From Cinclus cinclus (taxonomy: Eukaryota > Chordata > Aves > Passeriformes > Cinclidae): a stretch of 64,000 nucleotides of DNA. Position 1 is the first letter of the stretch; each line of letters opens with the position of its first letter. The notes below the pieces were generated by a model, which was given only the letters and a program-made list of their open reading frames with translations, ran no database searches and was not told the origin of the DNA. The position numbers and the translations under genes are program-made. The DNA lies in assembly GCF_963662255.1 (NCBI RefSeq), contig NC_085046.1:50545797-50609796 (forward strand), given 5' to 3'. Shown in pieces: positions 1 to 13,000 of the stretch.

Positions 1-2173
1 AATAACTTAGAAAATCAGTCTGAAATGTATCATTAGTTAAGGGCATGAAGACTGTAACAAGTCAGTAGACCTCGAGAAAAAAATAGGTGTCAAACACTCA
101 GCTTTAGCTAGATCATCAAACCAGCCTAATTAACTGCTACTGAACTGTATATGTAAGTACATACATGGACTCTTGAAATGGTGTGATGCACATTTATATT
201 CGAAATCACTGAAAGGTCTTTATTGGCTTCTGTTTGTCTGTCATGTCTGCATAAGTAGTAGACTCCAGCACATAACTGTTATTACAGATATGAACCTAGA
301 AATCCCAAAATATGGAATCAAGATAGGAAAAAGAGAACAAGTGCAAGAAGGTGGACCAGTTATGAAATGAACTTAAAAACATATTCATCAGTGTGGTCAT
401 ATAAACTTGAGCTAAATTTTATGACATAAAAGACTGAAAACCAGAGGATTTCTGCTTGGAAACTTAGCATGGTACACACAAAGTTGTAATTTTTCTTATC
501 AGTGAACAGTCTAGAATATAACTGTGGCCATCATATTATTTGACAGAGGTGTTCAAAATATATTGAATGATACAATATTAAATACAATTGATTAAATATT
601 TTTCAGTTACATTTACACTGAGATTGATGATATTGAAAATGGAGGACACAAGCAATGTGAGAAAGTTATTACACTAGTTTAAGGAAGAGCATAAGTTAAA
701 TGTTCAGAATGACCTTTTTTCTAGCTGATCTGTAGTCTGTCCTCAGACCGAGTACTTGATGCTTGCTCCTTCCCTTCTATTCACTAGCGTAATCCATGGT
801 TGAAAATAGCCAATTTTGTGTAGAAAAATCCAATGCTGTTTCTCCTACTCACCACAGAAACCTTTGAATTTTATTCAAAAAGCATTCTATAGCCAAAAAG
901 CACTCAGAGTCCAATCCCAAAAGTTTATATATATATTCTTCAGAAAAAAAGAGTTACTAAGCAGCTTGATTAAACAACCTATCTGTTACATTTATCTGGG
1001 TTTTCCTTTACATCCTATCTGAGAACACAGATTAATTGCTCAATATCCTGCTGTCACAAATTTGTCCTAGGTTAAGTATTTTCTAGTAGTACATATATTT
1101 ACTTTGCTAATAGATGCAAATGTCTTCAGGGAAACTGTTCCCTAACTTTAATAAGGAGAGAGTTGAAAGTAAAATAATCAGTTTCAAGAAAAGAATTTTG
1201 ATTTTTTTTTTAACAGAAAATGTACTAGTTCTTGTGAAGATTGTATCAGATTCAGTTGAATATATTAAACCAAACCAGTACATAAATTACTTTATATAAC
1301 TTCCTTTCTCATTTTCTTGGTATATGCTTTGAAATCTTCTGCTTTTTCAGCTCCTTTTACAATTTCTGCAGAAATTCTTCTGTTTCCTGAAAACTGAAAA
1401 ACCTTTCAATTTCTCAACTGTTTTGTGGGAAGGTGGAAGTCCAACTAAAGATGCTGCTGGAAGTTGGATGCTAGGATGTCACTTGTCACTTGTCACTCCC
1501 TTTTTGCAGCAATATGCATCAACTCAGGTTACAAATTAATAACCAGAACTCAAGGAATCTACTAATAAAACCACAGTTGTTACTAACTATCCAAACAGAA
1601 AAACCTTAGAGAGTAGTAGGATTTGTATTTAAAAAACCACAGAGCCTAACTCCCTACAGTTTTCAGGACTAGCCTGTACCACCCTGGCCAATCCATCCAA
1701 AACTGCTTCAGCCGTGCTGAGATGTTTATGCTCTGTTAAGGAGTGGTTTGTTTTGTGATCTCAGTTATGTATCAGCTGCTTACTTCAGAGACAAAGACTT
1801 AAAGAAACCACAGTGCATATTTTAAAATGCCTGAAGTCAGAACCAGCATTCACCAAACATTGCATATCCAGAGCTTTTAAGAACTTTTAAAGACTAAACC
1901 CTAAAGTAGCTTTCTTCCTAAACATCAGGCACAGGTGTTCTGGAAGAACATTTTTCTTCCCACTGCACACAGGTACTGTCGCAAGCCTCTGGCTTCTTCA
2001 TTACTTCAAAATATGCAACACTGAATTCCTGATTACAAGGTATGCAAGCATATTACTAACTGAACAATTTCAGCTTTTTCATCCACCAAATGTATGCGTT
2101 GAGCACCAAGGGATCAAGATGCACTGATTTGGAGGAGTGAACCAGATTAACTCCCTATATTAATCCTAGCAAA
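1..2173. other. Unique AT-rich DNA, no gene seen
   Basis: No coding region, RNA gene or recognisable transposon is visible. The few open frames are under 70 codons and look like chance. The only local structure noted is a short tandem run of GTCACTT (three near copies) at about 1478-1497. The stretch ends at the target-site duplication of LTR A. Confidence 0.6.
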
Positions 2174-2178
2174 TATGT
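2174..2178. repeat. Target-site duplication, left copy (LTR A)
   Basis: TATGT sits directly before the 5'-TG of LTR A and is repeated exactly after its terminal CA. It marks the integration site and fixes the element's left boundary. Confidence 0.8.
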
Positions 2179-2890
2179 TGTCTTAGTTTGAAAGACAGGT
2201 ATTTGCTAAGAAAGGCAGAAGGCCCCCTTTGAACTGAAAAATGTGATCCCTCCTCCCTACAAATTATTATAATTTTGGAATTAAGCAATCTCTCAGGCAA
2301 GGATATGGCGGTAGGAATAACTGTTCTTTACTGGTATAACTAACAAGACAAACAAGAACAACAACAGCTATGAAATTACCCACAAACAGAACAGTAACTC
2401 AGTCCCAGTGTTTTTTTGGCTGCAGGCACCTTTTCCCTGAGCTGCAGTTCCCGGTGCTGGGGGCGGGCAGGTCCCACAGAGCTGCAGGAAGGCTGGGGGT
2501 GATGGCAGCGCTGTCCCAGGGGGAGAGAGAGATGGAGAGAGAGAGAGAGCTCTCCGCTCACGGTGTGGGTCCTGGTGCTCAGCAGAGTGCTGGATGGTGG
2601 CAGGGTAAAGCGATAAGGCAGCAGGGCAGGGCCTGACAGCAGTGAGGGTGGATCCTGGTGCTGGGATGTCAGGGATGGGACACAGGTGGCGATCGTCCTT
2701 CTCATCCGAACTCCACAGGGGAAATGGGCCGAGCCAGAGCCTTCCGTTTCCTCTTCTGGCTGTTTGAATCTCACGGGGTTTCCCTCCTCTCTCCCCTCCC
2801 CCTTGTCACCAGGGCCCAGTCAACAGGTATCTTAGCATGACAATGGGGAAAATTCCACAGAGGGAAAAGGGAATGAACCAACCCCCAGCA
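2179..2890 (-). mobile_element. Solo LTR (LTR A) of an endogenous retrovirus-like element
   Basis: A 712-bp block begins with TG (TGTCTTAGTTTG) and ends with CA (CCCCCAGCA), the termini of a retroviral LTR. It is flanked by the identical pentamer TATGT at 2174-2178 and 2891-2895, a perfect target-site duplication. A 5-bp duplication is typical of ERVL-like and some ERV1-like elements. Base composition changes sharply inside: the block is GC-richer than its flanks and carries a purine GA tract at 2522-2549. No internal retroviral sequence or second LTR is present, so this is a solo LTR left by LTR-LTR recombination. The ends resemble a common passerine LTR as I remember it. The minus orientation rests on that memory and is less certain than the boundaries. 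Open frames across this block (for example 2376-2774 minus) lack any domain and are treated as noncoding. Confidence 0.85.
2522..2549 (+). repeat. GA-rich simple repeat inside LTR A
   Basis: An interrupted (GA)n tract lies within LTR A. It is purine-only except for one T, and probably expanded after or during evolution of the LTR family. Confidence 0.7.
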
Positions 2891-2895
2891 TATGT
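2891..2895. repeat. Target-site duplication, right copy (LTR A)
   Basis: TATGT directly follows the terminal CA of LTR A and is identical to the left copy. Confidence 0.8.
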
Positions 2896-5800
2896 ACACA
2901 CACAGTTGAATATCACGGTTAGTAAACTCACAAAAGCTTGTAATTCTCTATCCGGATTATCTTTTCTTTGCTAACAATTTGTAGAGACTGAGAGTATCAG
3001 ACCTTCAAAATTATAATTAATGTTTGTTAATCACATTCTTGGCATTGAAACATTTTTTGCCTTAGATCAATGCTCCCAGCTGCAGTAGAATGTTTAAAAA
3101 AAGTGCTTTAGATAAAGGTAAAACATCTACATAAGCAATCCAAACCTAAGATTAATTCAAACACTATCTCAAAAGTGAAAAAAAAGTGTTCACGAGAAAA
3201 AAACTAATTTCTGGAAAAGTGACATTCATATTCCATTCATAGCCCCAGGAAAATAGATTCTAATTTAGATACTATTTTGTGACTTAAATGTTATTTCTTC
3301 TGTTTTTCATTCAGTTTCTAGGAAGCCTTTTTGCGGAAGAAAACTGATTTGATTATATTAAAGTATTACAGCTTTAAATTCAAAATTTTGGCGAGTCCAT
3401 ATGTATATATTTGAGTCCAGTTTATACTGAAAATATAAAGTGAGCGTAGCATACAGATAAGTTAAGATGTCTAACATGGAGAAAAACATAAATTAAGTGA
3501 ATGCTTCTGTGTAAGCTCAGCCTTAGAACCACATCCGGTTATTTGTTAATAAGGAAGACCAATATTCTCTGTTGATATTATCAGGTGTTCAGAAAAACAC
3601 ATATAACTTAATTAGTAATTTACAAAAAAAAAAGTGCTTCAAATGGAAGACCCCAGAATTTAAACCTTTGGAATCTGCTACAGTATTCAGTGAACATAAT
3701 ATCTGGCAAAAATAATGGCACAGCAAGAAAACAGTCAAAATACATTGACTGCTGTTAACAGGTGAGTTCTGTACCTCAATATAAGGTTGTCCTGGTGTTA
3801 GCTAAATACAATAGTATCAAACAACAAATTTATGAAACAAAAAATATTAAAGTATCTAATAGTAATTTAAAATGTACATAGTCATATATATTTATTTTAA
3901 GATGTTAATTTCCATTGGAATAAGGAAACACTACAATATTTCTAAGGGCCTGTACCTGATAAGTACTAATGTATGTTTGTGTTCTCCATAAAATTAAGAT
4001 AAATCAAATGGATCTGTGTTTTGAGGAGATGAGTGTGAGGGCAAGAGGATTGGTTCTTCATGTATCTTCGATATTTTTACACACAAAACTTATCGACAGT
4101 TAAGTCTAAGATTATCAAAGATCACTCAGCTAGGATAAACAAACCCTAAGTAATATCATAAGTGCAAAATTAGAAGTGGGATTAATATTATTATCAATTA
4201 AATTGTATTTTTCCTAAAACTACAAAGTGATAAATGAATAGGACAAAATGAGTACCTTTCAACTGTCTTCCTATTCACTTAATTCTGAAGGCTCTTCTGA
4301 ATAGATTATTCACACAATCATTCTTGATTTTGTCTCCATTTTGCAACATGAGTATTTGGTTCTAATATATTGCATAATAACACACTATAAAATACATGAA
4401 AAGCAACTAAAATATATAGATAACTTTTTAAATAATTTAATAATTTATATAATAAATGGAAAGCAATGCAATGGAAAGGTTCTGAAATATACTCATGACA
4501 GCACTAATATCTTTGTTTAAGTGTTTGTTTCAGAAAGAAAGATGGTTGAAGTAAATTGGTAACAATCCCAGCCAGTAGCACACAACCAAGATCTTATTGC
4601 CAGAGTTGTTACAAAAATGCATAGTGCTTTAAAATCTTAAATAACTGAGAAAATATACTTTTTATTGTTGTCCATTTATGCAAAACCATCACACACCAAA
4701 TACTGACTATTGTGGTATTACTTGAACAAATAATAGTTTGAGGATTAATGTTTTCCTTTAGAAATAATCCCCTTGTCTTCCACCATATTATTAAGTTTAC
4801 CTTCCACAGAACAATATGAAAATTAAATAACTAGTTTATTATTCTGGTTAACATTAGGATAATGATTAAAAATTCAACTTCAAAACAGTCTCGTTTAGTT
4901 TGTTTTTAAAAATCAAGTATTTTACTAATTAAAAAAAATTAATAACCAGATAAAATGCTGTAGAATGAATTGAATAAATGCAACTACCAACCTTATTTTG
5001 GTCCAGATAAGGAATTCTTTCTCAAGACATATACATATTATTTCAGTATCAGGAAACAATTTCACTGTCTTCCATCTTATGCTTCAGAAGAGACCATGAG
5101 TTTGCCACAGACTTAAAGAAATAAAAACAGCATTTTGCACAAACATGCCAGCATAACATGAGCCTCAGTTTTACTGAATATGAGATTAAGTTTTGCTCTT
5201 GATTTTGTGACTTCACTGCCTTAAAATGTAATTATAGCAGTGTTGAAAAAACCCAACAAGCCAGAGTCCTTGTACTAAACTCTGCCTTTCTTATTGAATA
5301 AATCCAAATGCGCTGCCACTTTTAGAAATGAATTAGTGCAGCAAGAATTAGGCATTTTTATTTATCATGTTTTCAAGCATCACAGGTCTGAGAGGAAACC
5401 ATTACAGGACCATATAAGCGCCTTCCTTGAATGTCAGGAAGGTCAGCAGAGACTTAGCTCAACAATGAAAAATCTTAGGTTTATATGGTCAGTGACCAGA
5501 AATGAGTAGCACTACATAAATATAGTTCCACTATTACATTTGGAAGGAGGGAGTAACTTAAGCAAAAGAACACAAAATCATTAGAACCAAACGCTGGATA
5601 GGACTTTCTCCTCCATATATTCTCTGCAGAAGAGTTGCTGAGCATACACAAATATTAAGGCTTCTCATGTGGCATTTTAAAGAATTTCAGGCCAGTTTTA
5701 ATTAGAGGCTTGTATTATTAAAATGTAGCATGAATAAGGCTCATTACGTGCTATTACAAGCAAAGCATATCAGCTATTTGATGCTTCCTGAAGTGTGTGA

Positions 5801-6261
5801 CTACAAAAATGGGAAATGGGATGCCAATGACAGCATGCAGCTTTTCAGGTCCAACTGCTGTTTTGAAAAAATAGAAACAGAAACCACATTTTGGGCAAAT
5901 GTGGTAACATTTGTTACATAATGTAACATCTTTGGTCTTTTCTACAGCATGAAATTTAAAAAGAAACTTGATAAACAGTACTGTTGGTGTGCAGAGAGCT
6001 ATGAAATTTTCAATTGTACTGAATGGCCTTCCAGTGTCCTTTTTCTGACAGAGCACCTTTTATGACTGCACAGAAGCTGTCTAGAACAAAAGGTTTCCAT
6101 TCTTTAATTAAAAAGAGGGGGGAATAAAACCACAAACAAGGAGACCTTGATTCCCTCGGGTACCAAAGCTATATTTTTTTCATTTTATTTAATGAAAATA
6201 TAAGAGATACAAACAAGAAAACAGATATGGCAGACTTTAAAACTTGCAATAAATGGAAAGA
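2896..6261. other. Unique AT-rich DNA, no gene seen
   Basis: No gene or clear transposon is visible between LTR A and the pentanucleotide microsatellite. Open frames at 5294-5509, 5730-5921 and 5754-6056 are short and show no domain, signal peptide or splice context that would support them. A 17-bp perfect palindrome at 5912-5928 is listed separately. Confidence 0.55.
5912..5928. repeat. Perfect 17-bp palindrome
   Basis: TGTTACAT, a single A, then ATGTAACA form a perfect 8-bp inverted repeat. The preceding GGTAACATT can also pair with part of it. It may be a chance cruciform-capable sequence or a symmetric protein-binding site; nothing nearby decides this. Confidence 0.5.
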
Positions 6262-6390
6262 TATGTTATGTTATGTTATGTTATGTTATGTTATGTTATG
6301 TTATGTTATGTTATGTTATGTTATGTTATGATGTTGTTACTTATGTTATGTTATGTTATGTTATGTTATGTTATGTTATGTTATGTTATG
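6262..6390 (+). repeat. TTATG pentanucleotide microsatellite
   Basis: About 129 bp of tandem TTATG units run with nearly perfect identity, broken once by a 10-bp divergent segment (ATGTTGTTAC) at 6331-6340. Because five codons equal three repeat units, the plus strand reads as an open frame repeating Met-Leu-Cys-Tyr-Val, an artefact of the repeat. Short purine-rich flanks (GGAAAGA on the left, GGAAAGG on the right) border the array. High purity suggests a young, probably length-polymorphic locus. Confidence 0.95.
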
Positions 6391-9300
6391 GAAAGGAAAT
6401 ACAAAAAGACTGAGGGCCACATCTCTCCACCTTCACAAGCTATATCATAATAATATTTAAGGCCTAACTGTTCTCTCCAGAAGATAAAGATATTTTGAAT
6501 GGAAGCAGTGAAAATGTGCCATGGCTTCTTCATTCTGTTGTCCCTGCCCACCCCTCAAAAATATTTTCTCACTGTGTACTAGATCAAACACAAGACCAAT
6601 TATTCTGACCTTTTGCCTGCACATCTGTTTTTATATTATTATGTCTTAAGGTGACTAAGATAGCTGGGACTTCCTGTTCTCTTCCTCCAGCAAAAAAGAG
6701 CATTAAACTAAGCTAGAGCTTGAATTTGTATAGGGGTAGGCAGAATGAGACGAGAAAAGTTGCTTGGCTTGAGGTGTTTTGTTTTCACCATGGATAATTT
6801 TGCAATGTAAACAATACTCTGTGTGGCACTTTCCCCCGTCTGTATATCAAGGTTATTATTAAAAGCCTCCCCCTAATGAATAAGGGCGGAAAAAGAAACA
6901 ATATTAATAGCCTGTCTCACAAGACTTAGTTTCAAGTGTTGAAGTCTGTTGAAGTGTAGGGCTTTTGCTACTTCAGAGATTCCCTCAGGACACTGCTCTC
7001 ACAGACACTTTGGCCTGTTCTGAACTCCTTCAAGAGTGTCATGTGAACTCTTTCAGAATCTTGCCCTCTTCCTAAAGTAGAAAGATATGCTAATTGTTCA
7101 CATTTACATAGAGTTCTACATTCATAAAAAAGCTTTTTAGATATGAACAAATTCAGCCTGAAAGCAGTTTTCCACATACTTTATTCTCTATTTTTGAGAC
7201 TAGTGAACAAACATAAAGCAGTTAAGCTTCTGACTTGTGCTACTTGTTCTCTTTAGAAGTTGGGAAATAAAAATCAGCAGTACTGGAGAGGGAACTCAGA
7301 CACAAAGAAATGTCTCTGGTGCTGTGGTCTTTTCTTCTCCCTGTCCCTTTGGATATTCACCTTTATATAAACTCGTTGCTTGTGATTTCAGAACTGCAGT
7401 TACTGTACCTTATCTAAGAGTAGTATTGCGAGGAAAGCAGAAACCTCATCATCAGTAAAGCACAGAAGATGGAAAGGCGGCTAAGAGATACCCAGCTGTA
7501 ACAGCTGAACTTGCAGAAGTGAATTCCCGTCATCTTACAAGGTACTGTTATGTGAAAAAATTGTCTCTAAACATTCTATAGGCTAAGTTTATGTGAAGAT
7601 CAGTAAAAGTTTTTCTGATAGAAAAGACAGCACCAGGACGCAGGTTTAGTTACCAAACACTCCATGTTGCTATATTCTTTCTTATTTGTACTTAACCTGC
7701 AAAACTAATAGAGAACTTCAGGGCAAATCAACCCATATCCCAGGAGAAAGACATATAAGAACAATGTGCCACAAACATTCCCATAGGCCACAGGAGTAAG
7801 ACAGGGTGTACATGGAATTGTTGCTTGCCCAATCAAGTAAACTCTTTTCTGCTTTAGGGCAGGAAACTGTACAAGTTCCTGCAAGGGATTTTTCTCACTT
7901 GTTCCTCTGTAAGAACGCAGGAGGACAAGAGACATCCCCATGTCATTTGCAAGTCACACTAAAGATGTTATCATAAAATAACTATTTTCCAGCCTTTTTT
8001 TTTCTAACTCCCACTTCAAGTGCCACCTTCAACATGTGATTAATTATTCACCCTTAAAACTAGCTGAGTCAACAGCAAAATCAAAACAAGTATCATTGTT
8101 TATACAACTCTACTTTTATTTAAAAATTGGTATTTATTAAAGATTTTGACTGGGGTGTTTATGAGCTGTTAGCAAAAAAAAAAAAAAAAAAAGAAATTTA
8201 TTCAGAACCCTGCCTTTATCATACATTTTTTCACCAGTTTCTTTTAAAGAATTTGTCATACCTTGACAAGCCAAAAAAATAAGTCCCAAAGCCACAGTTA
8301 CTTTAAAAATTATCCTTATTACTTTATTTGTGGGCTACTACAATTTATCAGGATTTTTGTTTTGTTTTCTTTAGAAGTAAGGATCTGGAAGATGAACAGA
8401 TCTTCAAACTCTGTATTTCATTTACAAACCCATTTTAACTTTTCAGAGCTATGTGTAAAAAACAATGACATAATGTACCCACTAGTGCCATTTTATGAAG
8501 TAGTGCATAACAATTTCTCACTTGCAGAAATGAAAAATACTTATCTTTGCTATAAAATTGCATTACTATAAAAAATAGACCACAAATTAGACTGAAATTC
8601 TTCCCTCACTATAAATGACTTGGAGCCTAATTTCTGATTATACCTTTATTAAGTTCACACTTGCAGGAATATTCAAAGAGGAATGACTGGTAACGGTAGC
8701 ACACCTACTCAATTATTCAAACTGTGAAAATGAAGATGGGGGGAGCAGTAATCCTAATATTGGACCTATTTTATAAAACATGAAAGCCAAAATTCCACTA
8801 GAAAATTATAACATAGAATACACAAACAATGACAGCAGAGTATTTTTTTTCCAGACACTTTGAGGTTTTTTTTATTAATAAGCTTCAGATGATGAATCAC
8901 CTGTACCATGAAAGTTTTGAGGGGAGAGAGAATACTTGTAATTACTGTCAAATTCCTATGGAACTGAGAAGACTCACTTGATAGAACATTAAACATGCCT
9001 GCAAGGTTGGCCAGTTAGCAGTACAACTGTTAAAAAATACTTTGTCTAGAATTTAAATAATAGTGAATTATAATGACACACAGGTTTTGTTTTCTCTCAA
9101 CATTATTTGAATTCCATTAATTTCAAAATTTCTTTAAGTAGATTCCACCACAATTCATCTATTTCCTCTTGCAGTTCACTTTTAATTTAAGGAAGAAGGC
9201 AGCGTTCTTTATTGCGCGTTCTTCTTCCCACAGAAAATATAGGTTCTTTTCTCTTAAGTATGTTAAATATCATCCAGGAACATCAATGGTGCCACAGGTT

Positions 9301-12300
9301 TCCTGAACTGCTTACAAAGTTGTATTATATTTTTGGATGAAGACGTTAGATCTCCCAGTTTCATACCTATGATACACATCTATAACATTTATTCTGCTTC
9401 CTTATTTCTGACAGCTGCCAAGGTTGATACTGCCAATTTCAGTTACAGATAACTAAAAGCTTTTGTAAATTAAACAGCTGGTACCTTTTTCAACCTATTT
9501 TCCTCTAACAAAGAACCAGGTCCCTTTTTACTGTGTCAATTAATGCCTTCCAAAGCCTAGAGTGTCCATTTATAAAGGACAAAATTATTTTTGAACAAGA
9601 TCCTGCTTGTATAAAATTCCAAGCCTTGATGTTTTGGCATGGAGGCTTTTATCTTCAAATATAAAAGACAGTATCTGCTTCTGCATACACATCTGATGAG
9701 CATGGAGGTGTACAGGTAACTGGACACTGGCTTGTCAATGTCCAGCTCTTACACAAATACCTTTCTGAGATTATGAGAAAAGAGTGAATGAGACTGATCG
9801 ATCCAGAGGTGCCTTGTGTTCATGCATGGTTTTATTTTTACTGCACCACTGCTCAGATACCAACAATGGCCATAAATAAATGAATCCCAGAACTAGAAAG
9901 TCTAGAAACATATCAGTATAGTGCTGAGGTTTATACAGTTAGAGCCTGAACTAGGCAGTATCCTGAAGTAAGAGATCTGGATCATAGAGCCTCATACCAA
10001 ATGGTTTGGAATTAGTGTTATAATTTTTAACATGACTCTTAATGACGAATAAAGCTGAAGACCATAAGGCATTTTCTAAAGGAATCTGATGTCTAGAAAC
10101 TCATTCTCAACAGCATTAAAATTCCTAAATACCTGAGACCTTTGGAAAACAAAATATGAACTGACTTTCACAGGTACCTTTGGAAAACATCTTTATAACT
10201 TTACATCTTTATTCCCCACCTAAAATGGATAAAAGAGAACATGGATGAGGAAAAAAATGAAGTAGTGAGACACTAACTGCTTCCAAAATAGAAAGGGTTG
10301 CTAGGCTTTTCTTTCTTTTTTAAACTTAATTCCTGAGCAGATCAGCCCAGATAAACTAACTTGAGTGTATCCTACATAGTTTTTACATTTTTTACATTTT
10401 ACTTGCAAAAACAAATTATATTACTGGTGTTATATTTAAACCTGTGTATTGAGGAAGCATTACCATCTGCTATTGAAGTAATCAGGCAGAAGTTCATTCT
10501 ATTACTCAGAAGTAGATAAGATAAACAGTTTCATATTTTTCCTGTTTTCATACATGCTGAAATAAAAATACATATTTAAACCTCAACATATTTTTTTTAA
10601 ATTACAGTTTTACAAATTCTCCTCTTATGCAAGTTCTCTCTCTCCAATGCTCTTCAGGCATAAGGTACATATTTCAGGCACAGAACTAAGCAGTAATCCA
10701 CACACTTTCCTAAATCTACGTCTTTTTCTATGTGCAGTCCTATTTCCAAGTGACCCAACAAAACACAAGAAATAAAGCAAGGACATAAAAAAAGTATTCC
10801 TTCAGAATTTATTTTTTAAATCAACAGTAACCTTGTAATACACAACATAGACAGAAATTTGAATTTGATTTTCAGTGCCTGTTAAGAACAGAACAAGGTA
10901 AGGAAAGAGTACACAAAGCTAAGAAAAAAGAAACAAAACAACATTTTTAACACAATTAATCTAAATATGAGTTTTAAAATAATAGGGCCAAATACAACTA
11001 GTTGCCTATTCATTTATTTAATTCCATATTTTTTAAACAAATGCCTCTTTTCTCTGATGGAAAATGCATTTCCCACAAAAATTCTAAACACTTTTGTCAA
11101 GGTCTTCATAACTAAAAGAAAACCTTTTTTTGAACAATAATATTGGGAATTGTTAAGTGTCTGGTGTAAAACATAAGAAAAACTTAAAAATATATGGAAA
11201 TATTAATCTGCTAGGAACATTGTTCCTATTCTTTCTCCATAGTAGAAAATTTCTAATTGCAAAAATGGAACAAGTAAAAATTGGCTAAAAAATCAAGGAA
11301 CTGCAGGAGTTTATGAAATAGATATTAAAAATCAATATATCGGGTAATGACTGCCTAAAAATGAAAATTTAATTTAAAAACATCTAGAAAACTACCAGAA
11401 ACAACAAGAAAGCAATGAAGTAGGAGGATAACTGCATAAGGATGCACTATTGACTAGCTTCTGACAAAAAAATGTTATATAAAGTAACAATTCAGAATTC
11501 TTTAGGAGAAAAAGGAAGATTAATTATAGGTCTTTAAGGGATATCAGTTTTCTGATTGTATGCTTCTGACTTCAGAACAAAAGTTCCAACAATTTTAATT
11601 GGATCATTTAATCCCATACAAGCTTCTAACAGAGATTAATTTAGATCGCTTTTAGTTTAGGCGACATACCGATGACCTAATGTCTAACCTAATTTAACCA
11701 GTGGTCAAGCCTGCTTAAATGCCTTTATGCAGGGTGTAAATACTAATTTAACTCACTTTTTTTGTTTATTTTAAATTTCAAAGAGAATTAAAACAAACAA
11801 ACTTCTTTTTATGTTTAAACTTGCATCATTCCGCCAAAATGATTGCTAATGATGCATTAATCTGCATTTTTACTTAGAAATGTGACTTACAGAAATGATA
11901 AGTTCTAAGTAATTTAAATTTCTTCTATGTACATGATTCATATCCATTGCCTTATGGGGGAAGTAACATTTTACCACTTAACAAAACACAGTCAATGAAG
12001 GTAAGAAAGTGGTAATAGCAGGATATGTTTTTTCCACAACCATCACAGTAAAACCAGCAAATCATTCCAAATGAACATATAATTTTGTTGTCTCATATTG
12101 TTACCCATCATTAATGAAGATAAAGTGAATTACACAGGCACCTGCAAGTCATTATCTTGTATTAGCCAAAAGAAACTCAGTTTTGAATTCAGGTATTAGA
12201 TTCTATTCATATTATACACATTTAGTATCAACAAGACACAGGAGTGGAAAAGTGCTTTGTCATTGTTTTAGCCATGTTGCTATGTTTCAGAGAAAAATGT

Positions 12301-13000
12301 TTGTTAGAAGTAGAAATTGCAAAAAAAAAAAAAGTCCAAACAAAATTAATTTAATTTTCCCCTAGGAAATACCTTTGAAGTGTTTTGTTTCAGAGCATTG
12401 CCAGGACAGTCTATCAAGCAGAGTCTTTTAGCAAACTTGAGTCCTTGAATTTATATGCAGTCAGTGAAGGCTGGGACGAGTCCTAGAGGATAATCTAATT
12501 ACCTTTCAATATAAGGCTGCTGATTGGCAGTAAGAGATGAAAATAAGAGTCAAATCCCTCCAGGAATAAACTGCAAATGCCTGATGTTTTATTAGAGTAT
12601 CATAATAATACCACAGGTAGGTGAAAAGGCAAGTGCACAAAAGAGACATTTATTAGACAGTGTAAGGGAAGCTAATCTATTAACATACCAAGTGATCATC
12701 AAGGACAAGTTTGATTTAAGAATCTGCTTTGTGATTTGCAAAAATGTCACATCACTACAGTACTGTGCCCAAGAACCACTGTAGACTGTAACTATACTCC
12801 ACAGAAAAGTCATCTACCACCTAAGTAGTTCTCCAATCCTACTTCTGATGTCTGGGATAAAGAGCAACGAGGTCAGTTTTAAATTAAACTGTTCATTGGC
12901 AACCTAGGAACAGAAATAATTTGCATAGCCTAATAGTCAGGGCACTGCAAAAAACTTTCTGTTCCATAACAATCTGTCATGTATCTGTGAGAAAGATGCC
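6391..13000. other. Unique AT-rich DNA, no gene seen
   Basis: No gene, RNA or transposon is recognisable. Open frames (for example 7237-7458, 8263-8571, 12183-12365) are short and featureless. A 19-base A run lies at 8174-8192, but upstream sequence shows no close poly(A) signal or mRNA-like body, so it is not called a retrocopy tail. Confidence 0.55.
8174..8192 (+). repeat. Poly(A) tract, 19 bases
   Basis: Uninterrupted A homopolymer. It is not accompanied by a recognisable retrocopy or SINE body or by a target-site duplication that I could see. Confidence 0.8.

Noticed and set aside
2376..2774. 132-codon minus-strand open frame
   Set aside because: It lies inside LTR A, has no domain, and reflects GC-rich composition; the LTR boundaries and target-site duplication explain the block.
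6262..6390. Regular array considered as CRISPR-like
   Set aside because: The units are 5 bp with no spacers, in a vertebrate genome; it is a microsatellite.
6253..6450. Repetitive open frame with repeating Met-Leu-Cys-Tyr-Val
   Set aside because: It is a direct translation of the TTATG microsatellite and not a protein.
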